Positions 24,843-33,969 of a stretch of DNA of 64,000 nt are shown piece by piece. Both the position numbers and the translations under genes were made by a program. Positions within the stretch are counted from its first letter, which is position 1. The number at the start of each line of letters is the position of its first letter. The notes beneath the pieces were generated by a model. That model worked only from the letters and a program-made list of their open reading frames with translations. It made no database searches and was not told the origin of the DNA. Source of the DNA: an uncultured Bacteroidales bacterium (lineage in GTDB: Bacteria; Bacteroidota; Bacteroidia; Bacteroidales; Muribaculaceae); the NCBI GenBank assembly GCA_902762385.1, contig CACWNQ010000006.1:35542-99541 (forward strand). The letters run 5' to 3'.

Positions 24843-26408
24843 TCATTTCTTCGTGAACTGTATTCTCTGCTTGATAGCATTATCAAAATCCTTGGCGCCA
24901 CCAGTCTCACCAAAGAGTTTCTTAAGCAAACGCACACGAGTGTTGGTTATGGCCTGAGGTGTCGAGATGGTAAGAGTTGCAATCTCGGTGGGCAAGAAAT
25001 TGTGAATTGTGAGCAGGCACACCATCTGCTCTTTTGAGTTAAGAGTCGACAACAGTGTTTGCAACTGGGGGTTCAATGCATAAGATAGTTGAGCCAGCGC
25101 GTTAGCATCCTCATCGCCAGCGGGCTTACCCTTGCTAGCCGATGCATGCAATTGCGATACAGTTTCCTTCATTTGAAGGGAATTCTCCCGCTGTTCACGC
25201 TCCTTCTGCCGCCGCATGTGGGTGAGTTCGGAGCGAGTCAAGTTAAATTGTTGCTGGGTCTCGGCAAAGCGAGAATTGAGTTTGTCAATGCGATGGCGAC
25301 TATACCATATTATTACCACCGACGCAATCATTAGGAAAATGATGGAGGCAAGCAATGCAATCAAAGTCCTGTAATGCTTACGTTCCTTGATTTGCTCATC
25401 ATATTGCGTCTGCAGGTCAATGACACCAGCTGCATCATCGTGCTCATAGAGGTTACGATACAACTCGTTGAGTCGTAAGCTTAGGTCGGTCACATCCTTC
25501 ATTTCGCCTCGCCTGTAAAGATAGACAATCAACTGCTGAAAGGAATGGATGGCGACATCGGGAGAGAGAGAAGTTGTAAGACTATACCAATGCTGTGCAG
25601 CCGATGCTGTGTCGCCCTCTTGCACATAGATGTCGGCAAGCAGTTTAGCACCACGGTCGGTTGGTGAAATCTGCATCGATTCGGTCAAGTAGCGTTTGGC
25701 TTCGGCATTATTGCCGGCTCCCATCATGAGACTTGCAAGATTGACGAGATAGGTGGCTCTCACGTCGCCATCGGTGCTGTCAGCTAGTGATTTAGCTTGC
25801 TCCACATAATACTTGAGGCTGTCACGCTCGCCCAGCATATCGTGGGTCATGGCAATGTTGTTGAGGGTCTGTACTATCCACTGCTTGTTGTCGACTTGTT
25901 GCGCCGCCTTAAGAGCTTGATTATAGTATAGCAAGGTCATTGTGTAGTCGCCCACATTGTCATTCACATCGCCAAGCACCGAGTAGAGATACCACTCAAA
26001 AGCGGGCACATGCAAGTCGACAGCCATGTGTTCAGCCCTTTTCATCATGAGAATGGCTTCACGGGTCTGCTGTTGCTTGTACAGGATAATGCCATTGTGA
26101 AGCAGAGCTCTTGCCAGGCGCTCATTGTCGCCATGGATCTCGTAATACACCCTGCTAGCCCTTATCAGCGAGTCTGATTCCATGTGGAGTCCGCTGCGAT
26201 GAATAGCCTCGGTGTAAACAAGGCCGTAAAGAGCTCGGTCGGCCTCGGTCATTGTAGTATCATTCCAGTGTGGAGCCAGCATTCCCACAACCGAATCGGG
26301 CTGAGTGAACACAATATTTTCGGCCCTTTTTAATAGTTCATTGTGGGACTGCTCATGAGAGCAACCCACAATTATAAGAATAAGTATGAAATACGGAATG
26401 TGCTTCAT
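24843..26408 (-). CDS. TPR-containing membrane lipoprotein with C-terminal HTH-like domain
   Basis: 521 residues. The N-terminal signal ends LIIVGC (lipobox-like, Cys at about 16). Residues about 20-330 are TPR-like helical pairs (for example YYNQALKAAQQVDNKQWIVQ). A hydrophobic segment at about 345-370 (IALLASIIFLMIASVVIIWY) is followed by a coiled coil (ETQQQFNLTRSELTHMRRQ) and a C-terminal region with HNFLPTEIATLTISTPQAITNTR, which looks like a LuxR-type helix-turn-helix. This matches Bacteroidota membrane-bound TPR regulators that sense outside and bind DNA inside. It overlaps the TonB-domain gene by 4 bp (ATGA), so the two are translationally coupled. Confidence 0.75.
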   Translation of the reverse strand: MKHIPYFILILIIVGCSHEQSHNELLKRAENIVFTQPDSVVGMLAPHWNDTTMTEADRALYGLVYTEAIHRSGLHMESDSLIRASRVYYEIHGDNERLARALLHNGIILYKQQQTREAILMMKRAEHMAVDLHVPAFEWYLYSVLGDVNDNVGDYTMTLLYYNQALKAAQQVDNKQWIVQTLNNIAMTHDMLGERDSLKYYVEQAKSLADSTDGDVRATYLVNLASLMMGAGNNAEAKRYLTESMQISPTDRGAKLLADIYVQEGDTASAAQHWYSLTTSLSPDVAIHSFQQLIVYLYRRGEMKDVTDLSLRLNELYRNLYEHDDAAGVIDLQTQYDEQIKERKHYRTLIALLASIIFLMIASVVIIWYSRHRIDKLNSRFAETQQQFNLTRSELTHMRRQKEREQRENSLQMKETVSQLHASASKGKPAGDEDANALAQLSYALNPQLQTLLSTLNSKEQMVCLLTIHNFLPTEIATLTISTPQAITNTRVRLLKKLFGETGGAKDFDNAIKQRIQFTKK

Positions 26409-26812
26409 TTCTTAATTGAGAACACTATAGGCACTGTATAGTTTACTCTAACAATCTTGCCTTTATGTCTTCCAGGAATCCACTTGGGCATGGCTTTTAC
26501 AACCCTAACTGCCTCGGCATCGAGTGAAGGGAACACGTTCTTAGCCACTTTAACGTTTGAAACGCTGCCATCGGTCTCAACCACAAACATAACCAAGACT
26601 CTTCCTGACAGATTCTGCTTTATGGCATCTTGAGGGTATTTAATGTTTGTGCTGAGGTAATCAATCAATGCCGACATGCCACCAGCAAACTCGGGCATTT
26701 GATCTACTGTGTCATATACTTTCTGGCTCTTTTGTGATACAACAGTCTTCTGTGCGCTCATTGTCATGATGCATAATACTGCCATCATCGACATTAAAAT
26801 TAATTTCTTCAT
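26405..26812 (-). CDS. Secreted TonB C-terminal-domain protein
   Basis: 135 residues. A cleavable-type signal peptide (MKKLILMSMMAVLCIMTMSA) is followed at once by a TonB C-terminal domain (residues about 40-133). This contains MPEFAGGMSALIDYLSTNI, YPQDAIKQNLSGRVLVMF and WIPGRHKGKIVRVNYTVPI. There is no proline-rich periplasmic spacer and no ExbD-interacting helix, so it is unlikely to be an energising TonB. It is rather a periplasmic stand-alone domain, perhaps an input or decoy for the coupled TPR regulator. A TACTTTTG promoter with a TTG -33 box lies upstream. Confidence 0.8.
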   Translation of the reverse strand: MKKLILMSMMAVLCIMTMSAQKTVVSQKSQKVYDTVDQMPEFAGGMSALIDYLSTNIKYPQDAIKQNLSGRVLVMFVVETDGSVSNVKVAKNVFPSLDAEAVRVVKAMPKWIPGRHKGKIVRVNYTVPIVFSIKK

Positions 26813-26865
26813 ATTTTTTACTTTTTTTTAATGGTTCAACAATCGGTTTGTCTGTCCGGACGTTG

Positions 26866-26896
26866 CAAAAGTAGATATTGCGTTTAATGACTGCAA
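26866..26896 (-). promoter_or_regulatory. Promoter of the TonB-domain / TPR-regulator pair
   Basis: On the minus strand TTG, about 20 bp of spacer, then TACTTTTG at 26866-26873. It lies 53 bp upstream of the ATG. Confidence 0.7.
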
Positions 26897-26952
26897 GAAA
26901 TCAATTACACTTTATTACACACAGGGCAAAATTTCTGATATTTACAAAAAAA

Positions 26953-26994
26953 GCCTTGAAAAAATGTCCCCAAAACATTTCTTTGAGGACATTT
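26953..26994 (-). terminator. Rho-independent terminator of the nucleoside phosphorylase gene
   Basis: AAATGTCCCC (26962-26971) and GAGGACATTT (26985-26994) form a 10-bp stem with one G-U pair. T-runs lie on both sides, and leftward it ends in TTTTTTC. Confidence 0.75.
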
Positions 26995-27018
26995 TTATAA
27001 GATAATTCTAATCAATGA

Positions 27019-27861
27019 TTACACCTCATCGAGGCGGTTGATGACCTCTTGCACCATCAGTGTCATGATGGGCTCGGCCTTAGTGGCAGCCTGCTGCACC
27101 TCTTCGTGAGAAACATCAACAAAGATACCCTCACCACCCAGGTCGGTGATAACGCTCAGGCCAAAGACCTCCATGTCGGCATGACGGGCCACAATCACCT
27201 CGGGCACAGTGCTCATGCCCACAGCATCGCCACCAATGCGATAGAAGTAGCGATACTCCGATGGAGTCTCAAATGTAGGGCCTTGTGTACCCACATACAC
27301 GCCTTCCATCAATCGGATCTTGTTCTCCTTGGCAATATTGCGTGCCAAGTCGATGATGCGATGGCTGTAAGCCTCATTCATTGCTGGGAAGCGTGGACCA
27401 AGCTCATTGTAGTTCTTGCCGCGCAAAGGATGGTCGGGGAAAAGGTTAATGTGATCGGTGATAAGCATCACGTCGCCTACGCGGAAATCGGGATTCATTC
27501 CGCCAGCAGCATTGCTCACACACAGCACCTTAACGCCGATAGCCTTCATCACACGGATTGGGAAAGTGGCCTCCTTCATCGAGTAGCCCTCGTAGTAATG
27601 GAAACGTCCTTGCATTGCCATCACATACTTCTTGCCAAGCTTACCAAAGATGAGTTGACCCTTATGACCCTCAACTGTGCTAACGGGGAAATTGGGGATT
27701 TCGCCATAAGGAATGGCAATCTTCACGTCAATTTTATCGGCCAGATTACCTAGACCAGAACCGAGAACGATAGCCACTTTAGGCATCTCGCCACCAACTT
27801 TCTCTTTAAGGAAAGCTGCGGTTTCTTGAATCTTTTCCAGCCAGTTAATTTCTTTTGTCAT
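27019..27861 (-). CDS. punA: Purine-nucleoside phosphorylase
   Basis: Phosphorolysis of (deoxy)inosine and (deoxy)guanosine in purine salvage. 280 residues, the length of the trimeric PNP I family. VAIVLGSGLGNLADKI holds the phosphate-binding loop, and MQGRFHYYEGYSMKEATFPIRVMK, VLCVSNAAGGMNP and GVYVGTQGPTFETPSEYR are the family blocks. The purine-binding Asn usually seen in LxxVTD appears here as LSVITDLGGEG, where many PNPs have ITNLA. The Asp suggests altered base preference. The gene is followed by its own terminator and preceded by lpxK at 56 bp. Confidence 0.93.
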   Translation of the reverse strand: MTKEINWLEKIQETAAFLKEKVGGEMPKVAIVLGSGLGNLADKIDVKIAIPYGEIPNFPVSTVEGHKGQLIFGKLGKKYVMAMQGRFHYYEGYSMKEATFPIRVMKAIGVKVLCVSNAAGGMNPDFRVGDVMLITDHINLFPDHPLRGKNYNELGPRFPAMNEAYSHRIIDLARNIAKENKIRLMEGVYVGTQGPTFETPSEYRYFYRIGGDAVGMSTVPEVIVARHADMEVFGLSVITDLGGEGIFVDVSHEEVQQAATKAEPIMTLMVQEVINRLDEV

Positions 27862-27917
27862 AACAGTTTATGTATTAGAGTTAATAATGTGTTTATGTTT
27901 ATAATAGCCCTTTCCCA

Positions 27918-29039
27918 TTAAAGATCGGCTATTCCCTCTATCTTCTTCTGCAACTCATACACGAAGTCACGATCCTCATAGTTGAGGAAATCGGCTTGAA
28001 TAGGAATGAAGTATATGCTATTCTGTCGAGTGGGAGGGAAGTAAGGACTGTTGAGAATGCGCACCGCATCCTTCTCGGTCGTGACTATATACTTGCGCTT
28101 GCCCTCGAGCTCACGGAAGAGCTTGAAAATGTAGCGGAAGTCATCTCGAGTGTAGGTGTGGTGGTCATCGTAGTGAATAACCTTCAAGCGAGTGCCAAAC
28201 TGCTTAAGATACTTAGCAAATGGACGTGGATTTGCAATACCGGCAACACCCAGTATCAAGTCATCCTCATCTAGCCAGTTGAGTGATGTCAAGTCAGGAT
28301 TACCTATCGGGAACACAGGCTCGGGAGCGCCATAACGCACTTTTGAGAAATACAACTGTTGATACTTGAACAAATCCATGTGTTCCTTTATCATGCGCAA
28401 ATCAACAGGTTTAACGTCGTCGGGGCATTTAGTAACGACTACCATATCGCACTTCAGGATTTTATCGGCAGGCTCACGCAATGTGCCCAAGGGCAACAAC
28501 TTGTCCTCATAGGGAGGACGGTTATAATCGACCATAACCACGCTAACCTTAGGTTTCACATACCTGTGTTGCATGGCATCATCCAAAATGATTAAGTTGA
28601 TGTTTGGGTTGATGCGAAGCAGGTTCTTTATGCCCTTACGACGGTCCTCACACACGGCCACTGTCACCATCGACCGGAACTTGCGGTATATCTGGTAAGG
28701 CTCATCGCCCAGGTCAACCGGCGATAAGTTATCGCTTGCCATCACAAAGCCCTTTGTGCGACGTTTGTATCCACGGCTCAATACCGCTATGTCATACTTG
28801 CGGCACAATCTTGATACAATATATTCCACATGAGGCGTCTTGCCTGTGCCTCCCACTGTGACATTGCCGATGGTCACCACAGGCACCTCAAACTCTTCCT
28901 GCTTGAGAATCCCTGTGTTGAAAGCCATCTGCCTTAACCACACACCAGCTCCATAAATCCACGACAGTGGAGTGAGCAAGATGCGCTCAGTAACGGCGAG
29001 GGTCTTGCGGGCTATTCGTCTTATGTTGTCTAAATCCAT
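27918..29039 (-). CDS. lpxK: Tetraacyldisaccharide 4'-kinase
   Basis: Phosphorylates the lipid A disaccharide at the 4' position; peripheral inner-membrane enzyme. 373 residues. An N-terminal amphipathic segment with one hydrophobic stretch is followed by VPVVTIGNVTVGGTGKTPHVEY (Walker A is GGTGKT), then LSRGYKRRTKGF, DLGDEPYQIYRKF and LDDAMQHRYVKP, which carries catalytic-site Asp residues. C-terminal: VTTEKDAVRI. These are all standard LpxK motifs and confirm a Gram-negative host. It sits 47 bp downstream of sppA. Confidence 0.94.
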   Translation of the reverse strand: MDLDNIRRIARKTLAVTERILLTPLSWIYGAGVWLRQMAFNTGILKQEEFEVPVVTIGNVTVGGTGKTPHVEYIVSRLCRKYDIAVLSRGYKRRTKGFVMASDNLSPVDLGDEPYQIYRKFRSMVTVAVCEDRRKGIKNLLRINPNINLIILDDAMQHRYVKPKVSVVMVDYNRPPYEDKLLPLGTLREPADKILKCDMVVVTKCPDDVKPVDLRMIKEHMDLFKYQQLYFSKVRYGAPEPVFPIGNPDLTSLNWLDEDDLILGVAGIANPRPFAKYLKQFGTRLKVIHYDDHHTYTRDDFRYIFKLFRELEGKRKYIVTTEKDAVRILNSPYFPPTRQNSIYFIPIQADFLNYEDRDFVYELQKKIEGIADL

Positions 29040-29086
29040 CAGTGCTAATTGATGTATTTATCGATTCTTGTTGTTTTTAGTGATTA

Positions 29087-30901
29087 TCAGAAGTTTATCT
29101 CAATTGGCTCCATGAGACACAGCACACGGTCACGGCCCATGATAGCCTGCAACTGCTCATAACTGTTATAGAAAATTCCCATGCGCTTCTGCAGGTCATT
29201 CTCAACCTTCACATATCCCATCGAGTTCAGCATATCCAGCAACGACATCTCAACATTAGGATAATCGCACACTGAGTAATCGCCATCTTTAATTTTGGCT
29301 TGCTTGGCTACCCACTTAATTGCTGCCTCTAATCCTCCAAACTCGTCGACAAGGCCAATTTGCTTGGCAGTTACAGCGTCCCAAACGCGTCCCTCACCAA
29401 TCACTTTGATTGAATCCTGAGAAACCTTGCGACCCTGAGCGCAACGACCAGTAAAGGTGTCATAACCGCGATTAACCATTTGCTGCAATGCATTTCTCTG
29501 CTGGTCGGTAAGAGGTTTGAAATAAGCACCTGCAATAGCATTAGGATTGGTATTAACTTCCTCGAATTTCACACCAAGTGTGTTGTTAAATAGGTTGCTG
29601 GCATTAGGAATCATGCCAAAGATGCCAATACTGCCAGTAATAGTAAGAGGCTCGGCAAAGATTCGCTGTGCACCTGAAGAGATATAATAACCACCCGATG
29701 CGGCATAGTCGCTCATCGACACTGCTAAAGGTTTGCCCGAAGCCTTGAAATCTTCAAGAGCCTTCCAAATCTCCTCGCTTCCAAAAGCACTTCCACCAGG
29801 AGAGTTAACGCGCAGCACAAGACCTTTCACGTCATCGTTATATCGCAATCCACGAATCACTTCGGCCATATCCTCACTGTAAATACCCCCTGATGAGTTC
29901 ATGCCAGGCATACCTCCACCGCTATTAGTGCCACTAAAGATTTCACCGTCGGCATAAAGCACGGCAACAATGGCTTTTCCAGTACCCAGAGGATCGTCGT
30001 TAGAAGCAACCAGGTCTTCGGCAGTCACCAATTTGAGGTCGTCCTTCATTTCAACTTCGGTGAGTTTTCGAAGCTTGTCCTCAAACTCAGAGCGATAGCA
30101 TATGTGATCAACGAGTTTATTTGCTTTCAAATCCTTAGTGCTCATTGTCGCCATCACACTGTCGGTGAGAGCAACAAATTTAGTGGAATCAATGCCACGA
30201 GATTTAGCAATATCGTTTGATATCACATCCCACAGACTTCCCAAATAGTGCTCCTGTTGCTCGCGGTTAGCATCGCTCATCTGCTCAAGCATATAAGGTT
30301 CAACCGCACTCTTGAAAGTACCCACTCTAACTACTTGCATCTCTACTCCCACCTTGTCGAGAAGTTTCTTCATGTAGGGTGTTGCTGAAGCAAGACCATG
30401 CACATCAACCATACCTTCGGGATTAACAAAGATAGAGTCGGCGGCCGACGCAAGATAATAGTCACTCTGCATAATACCTTCATCACCAAAGGCATAAACA
30501 AACTTCTTGCTTGTCTTGAAATCCTTGATAGCTTCACGAAGCTCATAAAGTGATGACATACCTCCTGCCATACCACGGCAGTCGAGATATATGCCCTTTA
30601 TCTTATCATCATTCTTTGCAATTTTCAATCCCTTTACTAGGGTTGAAAGACTTTGACCTCCACCTTCATTCTGCATGAGCGACATCAGCGATGTATTGCC
30701 ACCACTTTCACGCTCATTTAGGCTGCCTTCCAATTTGACGTACATAATGGAGTTCTTTTCTATCTTAGCTCCACCCATTGAACTAGCCATTGAGCCAAAT
30801 ATAGCAAAACTTATCAACAACGACGCCAAAGTGAAAAATATAAGCGCCAAAATCACGCCCACAAAAGAGCCACAAACTACAAGGAAAAATTTCTTCAACA
30901 T
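29087..30901 (-). CDS. sppA: Signal peptide peptidase SppA, 67-kDa type
   Basis: About 604 residues, the double-domain form. An N-terminal membrane anchor (MLKKFFLVVCGSFVGVILALIFFTLASLL) is followed by two ClpP-like serine-protease domains. The first contains SDYYLASAADSIFVNPEG. The second contains DYAASGGYYISSGAQ, with the nucleophile Ser in ASGG, then GSIGIFG. The general-base Lys belongs to the YYLASAAD/Lys arrangement of the first domain and is not resolved here. It degrades released signal peptides in the inner membrane. The first ATG of a TTG-extended frame, at 30901, is chosen. Confidence 0.92.
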   Translation of the reverse strand: MLKKFFLVVCGSFVGVILALIFFTLASLLISFAIFGSMASSMGGAKIEKNSIMYVKLEGSLNERESGGNTSLMSLMQNEGGGQSLSTLVKGLKIAKNDDKIKGIYLDCRGMAGGMSSLYELREAIKDFKTSKKFVYAFGDEGIMQSDYYLASAADSIFVNPEGMVDVHGLASATPYMKKLLDKVGVEMQVVRVGTFKSAVEPYMLEQMSDANREQQEHYLGSLWDVISNDIAKSRGIDSTKFVALTDSVMATMSTKDLKANKLVDHICYRSEFEDKLRKLTEVEMKDDLKLVTAEDLVASNDDPLGTGKAIVAVLYADGEIFSGTNSGGGMPGMNSSGGIYSEDMAEVIRGLRYNDDVKGLVLRVNSPGGSAFGSEEIWKALEDFKASGKPLAVSMSDYAASGGYYISSGAQRIFAEPLTITGSIGIFGMIPNASNLFNNTLGVKFEEVNTNPNAIAGAYFKPLTDQQRNALQQMVNRGYDTFTGRCAQGRKVSQDSIKVIGEGRVWDAVTAKQIGLVDEFGGLEAAIKWVAKQAKIKDGDYSVCDYPNVEMSLLDMLNSMGYVKVENDLQKRMGIFYNSYEQLQAIMGRDRVLCLMEPIEINF

Positions 30902-31014
30902 ATCTTTTAATCTTTTTATTTTCAAATTAATAGACCCGATGATTTATACATCGGAACGTAAAAATCAATCACGTTTTGATGCACAATAGGCCCATCGCCT
31001 CACTATGCAATTTA

Positions 31015-31022
31015 CAAAGATA
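31015..31022 (-). promoter_or_regulatory. -7 promoter box of sppA-lpxK-punA
   Basis: On the minus strand TATCTTTG, an exact consensus match about 113 bp upstream of the sppA ATG. It is the best promoter for the sppA, lpxK, punA series. Confidence 0.6.
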
Positions 31023-31156
31023 GCAATAAATTGCCAACTGAAGCGACAAATAACAATTAATTTTTATTTTTTAAATAAAAAAACTACTGAAACCCCCTTT
31101 TAAAATTAGTAACACCTTGGATTTTTATCATCATGTAATTTCCATAACTAGTTTTG

Positions 31157-32119
31157 TTAATGGAAGCGGAATCCATCAAGTGTGAAACCACGCATAAAAT
31201 CGGCAGCCGGCATACGACGCTTACCTGAGAGTTGAAGTGAAAGGATTTCTAGACATCCATCTGCACAATCCACAATCAAGTGCTTGCCATCGGCTGTAAT
31301 TGCCCCTGGTGCTGTTCCACCCTTTGAGATGGGTTCACTAGTAGCAAAAATTTTGACATGGTGAGTGTCTCCCTGCTCATCAACGAGTTCACTCCATGCT
31401 GCTGGATAAGGAGAAAGACCACGTATGTGGTTATAGAGCTCCTCGACAGGACGGTTCCAGTCAATATGACAAGTCTCAGTAAATATTTTGGGGGCTGGAG
31501 TTGGAAGTTCGCCTTGAAGCATCTCCAACTGTGGGATTGGTTTAACTGTGCCTGCAATTATAGCATCAACTGTCTCTAGTACCATATCGGCGCCTAACAG
31601 CATCAGTTTATCGTGAATAACCTCCACATTGTCGGTTCGCCCAATCTCGATCGCCTTTTGCTGAATCACATCGCCAGTATCAATCTCGTGCTTGAGGAAG
31701 AATGTAGTAACGCCAGTAACTGTGTCACCGTTCATCACTGCCCAGTTGATGGGCGCTGCACCACGATACTTGGGCAGTAACGACGCATGCAGGTTGAAGG
31801 TACCCAATGGAGGCATGGCCCACACCACCTCAGGGAGCATGCGGAATGCAATAACGATGTGAAGCTGAGCATTAAGACTGCGCAACTCGTTGACAAATGC
31901 CTCGTCTTTAAGCCTCTCGGGCTGCATAAGGCGTAAGCCCTGCTCAACGGCATATTGCTTGACAGCCGACTGAATAAGGCGGTGTCCACGGCCAGCAATC
32001 TTGTCGGGCATAGTCACCACACCAACTATATTGTAACCACCCTCAACTAGTCGACGCAAACTCTCGACAGCAAAGTCGGGGGTACCGAAAAATACTATTC
32101 TTAAGTCTTCTTTATTCAT
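31157..32119 (-). CDS. fmt: Methionyl-tRNA formyltransferase
   Basis: Formylates initiator Met-tRNA with 10-formyl-THF. 320 residues, standard length. The N-terminus IVFFGTPDFAVESLRRL and the formyl-binding block LLPKYRGAAPINWAVMNGD are intact. TGVTTFFLKHEIDTGDVI follows, and the C-terminal OB-like domain starts near LIVDCADGCLEIL. It lies 14 bp downstream of the ClC gene, forming the end of the Sua5-WcaJ-ClC-fmt transcription unit. Confidence 0.96.
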   Translation of the reverse strand: MNKEDLRIVFFGTPDFAVESLRRLVEGGYNIVGVVTMPDKIAGRGHRLIQSAVKQYAVEQGLRLMQPERLKDEAFVNELRSLNAQLHIVIAFRMLPEVVWAMPPLGTFNLHASLLPKYRGAAPINWAVMNGDTVTGVTTFFLKHEIDTGDVIQQKAIEIGRTDNVEVIHDKLMLLGADMVLETVDAIIAGTVKPIPQLEMLQGELPTPAPKIFTETCHIDWNRPVEELYNHIRGLSPYPAAWSELVDEQGDTHHVKIFATSEPISKGGTAPGAITADGKHLIVDCADGCLEILSLQLSGKRRMPAADFMRGFTLDGFRFH

Positions 32120-32133
32120 TGTGAGTTATCAAG

Positions 32134-33969
32134 TTAGTCGTAACTATAGTGCTTGAGCAGTTCACGGTAGGAATTGAAAATCTTCGATTTCGACACAAAG
32201 CCAACATACTTCCCATTCTCTACAACTGGCAGGTTCCAAGCCTTAGTTTCATCAAAGGTCTTCATTACCTGCTCCATGGGGGTGCCAACCTCGATTTGAG
32301 CCGGCGGCGCCGACATAAAACGTTCTACATATATGCGCCGATACAAGTCGGGCCGGAACATTATGTTGCGTATGTCATCGAGCAGTACCACACCAAGCAG
32401 ATGCCCATCGTGGTCGGTCACAGGAAACAGGTTGCGCGAACTCTGAGCTATCACATCGACCATCTCCTTCAAGCTCATCTCGGGGTGGACAGGAGTGAAG
32501 TCAGTTTCTATCACACTATCCATCTTAAGCAATGTGAGCACCGACTTGTCCTTGTGGTGAGTGAGCAACTCGCCACGCTTGGCAAGACGACGCGAGTAGA
32601 TACCATAAGGAAGAATTATGCGTGAGGTGAGATACGACACCACCGACACAATGAGCAACGGCAAGAACAATTCGTAACCACCAGTCATCTCGGCAGTAAG
32701 GAAGATTGCCATGAGTGGCGCATGCATCACACCGGCCATAACACCGGCCATACCCAGCAGGGCAAAATTCTTGTGCGACAGTGGTAGGCTCTGGTCAACA
32801 ACACCCATCGAGTTGAGCAAAAAAGCAAAGAAGAATCCAGCCATACAGCCCACATAAAGAGAAGGAGCAAATGTACCACCCACACCACCTCCGCCATTGG
32901 TAGCGCTGGTTGCAAACACCTTGGAAAAGCATAAGCAGCCCACAAGAGCAACTGCCCACCACACGCTATTGCGATGGTCATAGAACATACTGTTGTCGAA
33001 CAGTGGTTTCACGTCCCCGTTAAGCAGACTATTGATAGGACCATAACCCTCACCGTAGAGCGCTGGGAACAAGAAAATCAGAAGGCTCAAAATCACAGCA
33101 CCAATTGCAAATCTTACCCAGTGATTTGTGATGCGTGCAAACATGGTCTCCATCATCTCTATAGACTTGTTGAAATAGAGCGAAACGAAGCCACAAAACA
33201 AGCCGAGTAATATCACAAATGGAATGCGAGAGGTAAAGAATGGTTCACTCTGCGAGAAAAAGAACTCCACGTTGTAACCAGTGAAAGCATAAGCTACCGT
33301 GGCACCAGTCACTGATGATATGATTAGTGGCACCACCGAGCGTGAGTTCAAATCGATTAGCAGAACCTCTATAGTGAACAGAACACCAGCAATAGGGGCC
33401 TTGAAGATTCCTGCAATACCAGCAGCGGCACCACAACCCACAAGAAGCATAAGAGTTTGTGGCGTGAGCCTGAAAAACTGCCCTAGATTGGAACCTATGG
33501 CAGCACCAGTAAACACGATTGGACCCTCGGCTCCCACCGAACCACCAAAACCGATGGTCACCGAAGAAGACACCAATGAGGCATACATGTTGTGAGTCTT
33601 AAGGCGGCTCTTTCGCTGTGCAATGGCATAAAGCACACGCGTTACACCATGATAGATATCATCTTTTATAACATAGCGCACATATAGACCTGCAAGCAGT
33701 ATTCCCACAATTGGGAACACTAAGTACTCGTAGTTACCACCAGCAATGTGTACATGCTTGGTCAAGATACCTGCAATAAAACCAATCAAGAATTTCAATA
33801 GCACAGCTGCAAGTCCCGATACAGCACCTACCACCAGCGCCAGCATCACAACAAAGGTCTTCTCCTTGATGTGAATCTCACGCCAGCGACGCAACGAGTC
33901 AAGCCAATGTGACTTGCCAGCATCGGTGGGTTGTTCAGTTGTCTTATTTACCTTGCTGTAACTATTCAT
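32134..33969 (-). CDS. ClC-family chloride channel/transporter with CBS pair
   Basis: About 611 residues. It has the ClC membrane domain with GGSVGAEGPIVFTGAAIGS; the Glu in GAEGP is the external gating Glu, so this resembles an exchanger. GCGAAAGIAGIFKAPIAG and NGGGGVGGTFAPSLYVG follow. The C-terminal 130 residues form two CBS modules (for example SSRNLFPVTDHDGHLLGVV and WNLPVVENGKYVGFVS) that likely regulate gating by nucleotides. The ATG at 33969 shares one base with the upstream stop (TGATG), a tight translational coupling to the WcaJ-like gene. A GTG at 33972 is less likely. Confidence 0.9.
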   Translation of the reverse strand: MNSYSKVNKTTEQPTDAGKSHWLDSLRRWREIHIKEKTFVVMLALVVGAVSGLAAVLLKFLIGFIAGILTKHVHIAGGNYEYLVFPIVGILLAGLYVRYVIKDDIYHGVTRVLYAIAQRKSRLKTHNMYASLVSSSVTIGFGGSVGAEGPIVFTGAAIGSNLGQFFRLTPQTLMLLVGCGAAAGIAGIFKAPIAGVLFTIEVLLIDLNSRSVVPLIISSVTGATVAYAFTGYNVEFFFSQSEPFFTSRIPFVILLGLFCGFVSLYFNKSIEMMETMFARITNHWVRFAIGAVILSLLIFLFPALYGEGYGPINSLLNGDVKPLFDNSMFYDHRNSVWWAVALVGCLCFSKVFATSATNGGGGVGGTFAPSLYVGCMAGFFFAFLLNSMGVVDQSLPLSHKNFALLGMAGVMAGVMHAPLMAIFLTAEMTGGYELFLPLLIVSVVSYLTSRIILPYGIYSRRLAKRGELLTHHKDKSVLTLLKMDSVIETDFTPVHPEMSLKEMVDVIAQSSRNLFPVTDHDGHLLGVVLLDDIRNIMFRPDLYRRIYVERFMSAPPAQIEVGTPMEQVMKTFDETKAWNLPVVENGKYVGFVSKSKIFNSYRELLKHYSYD

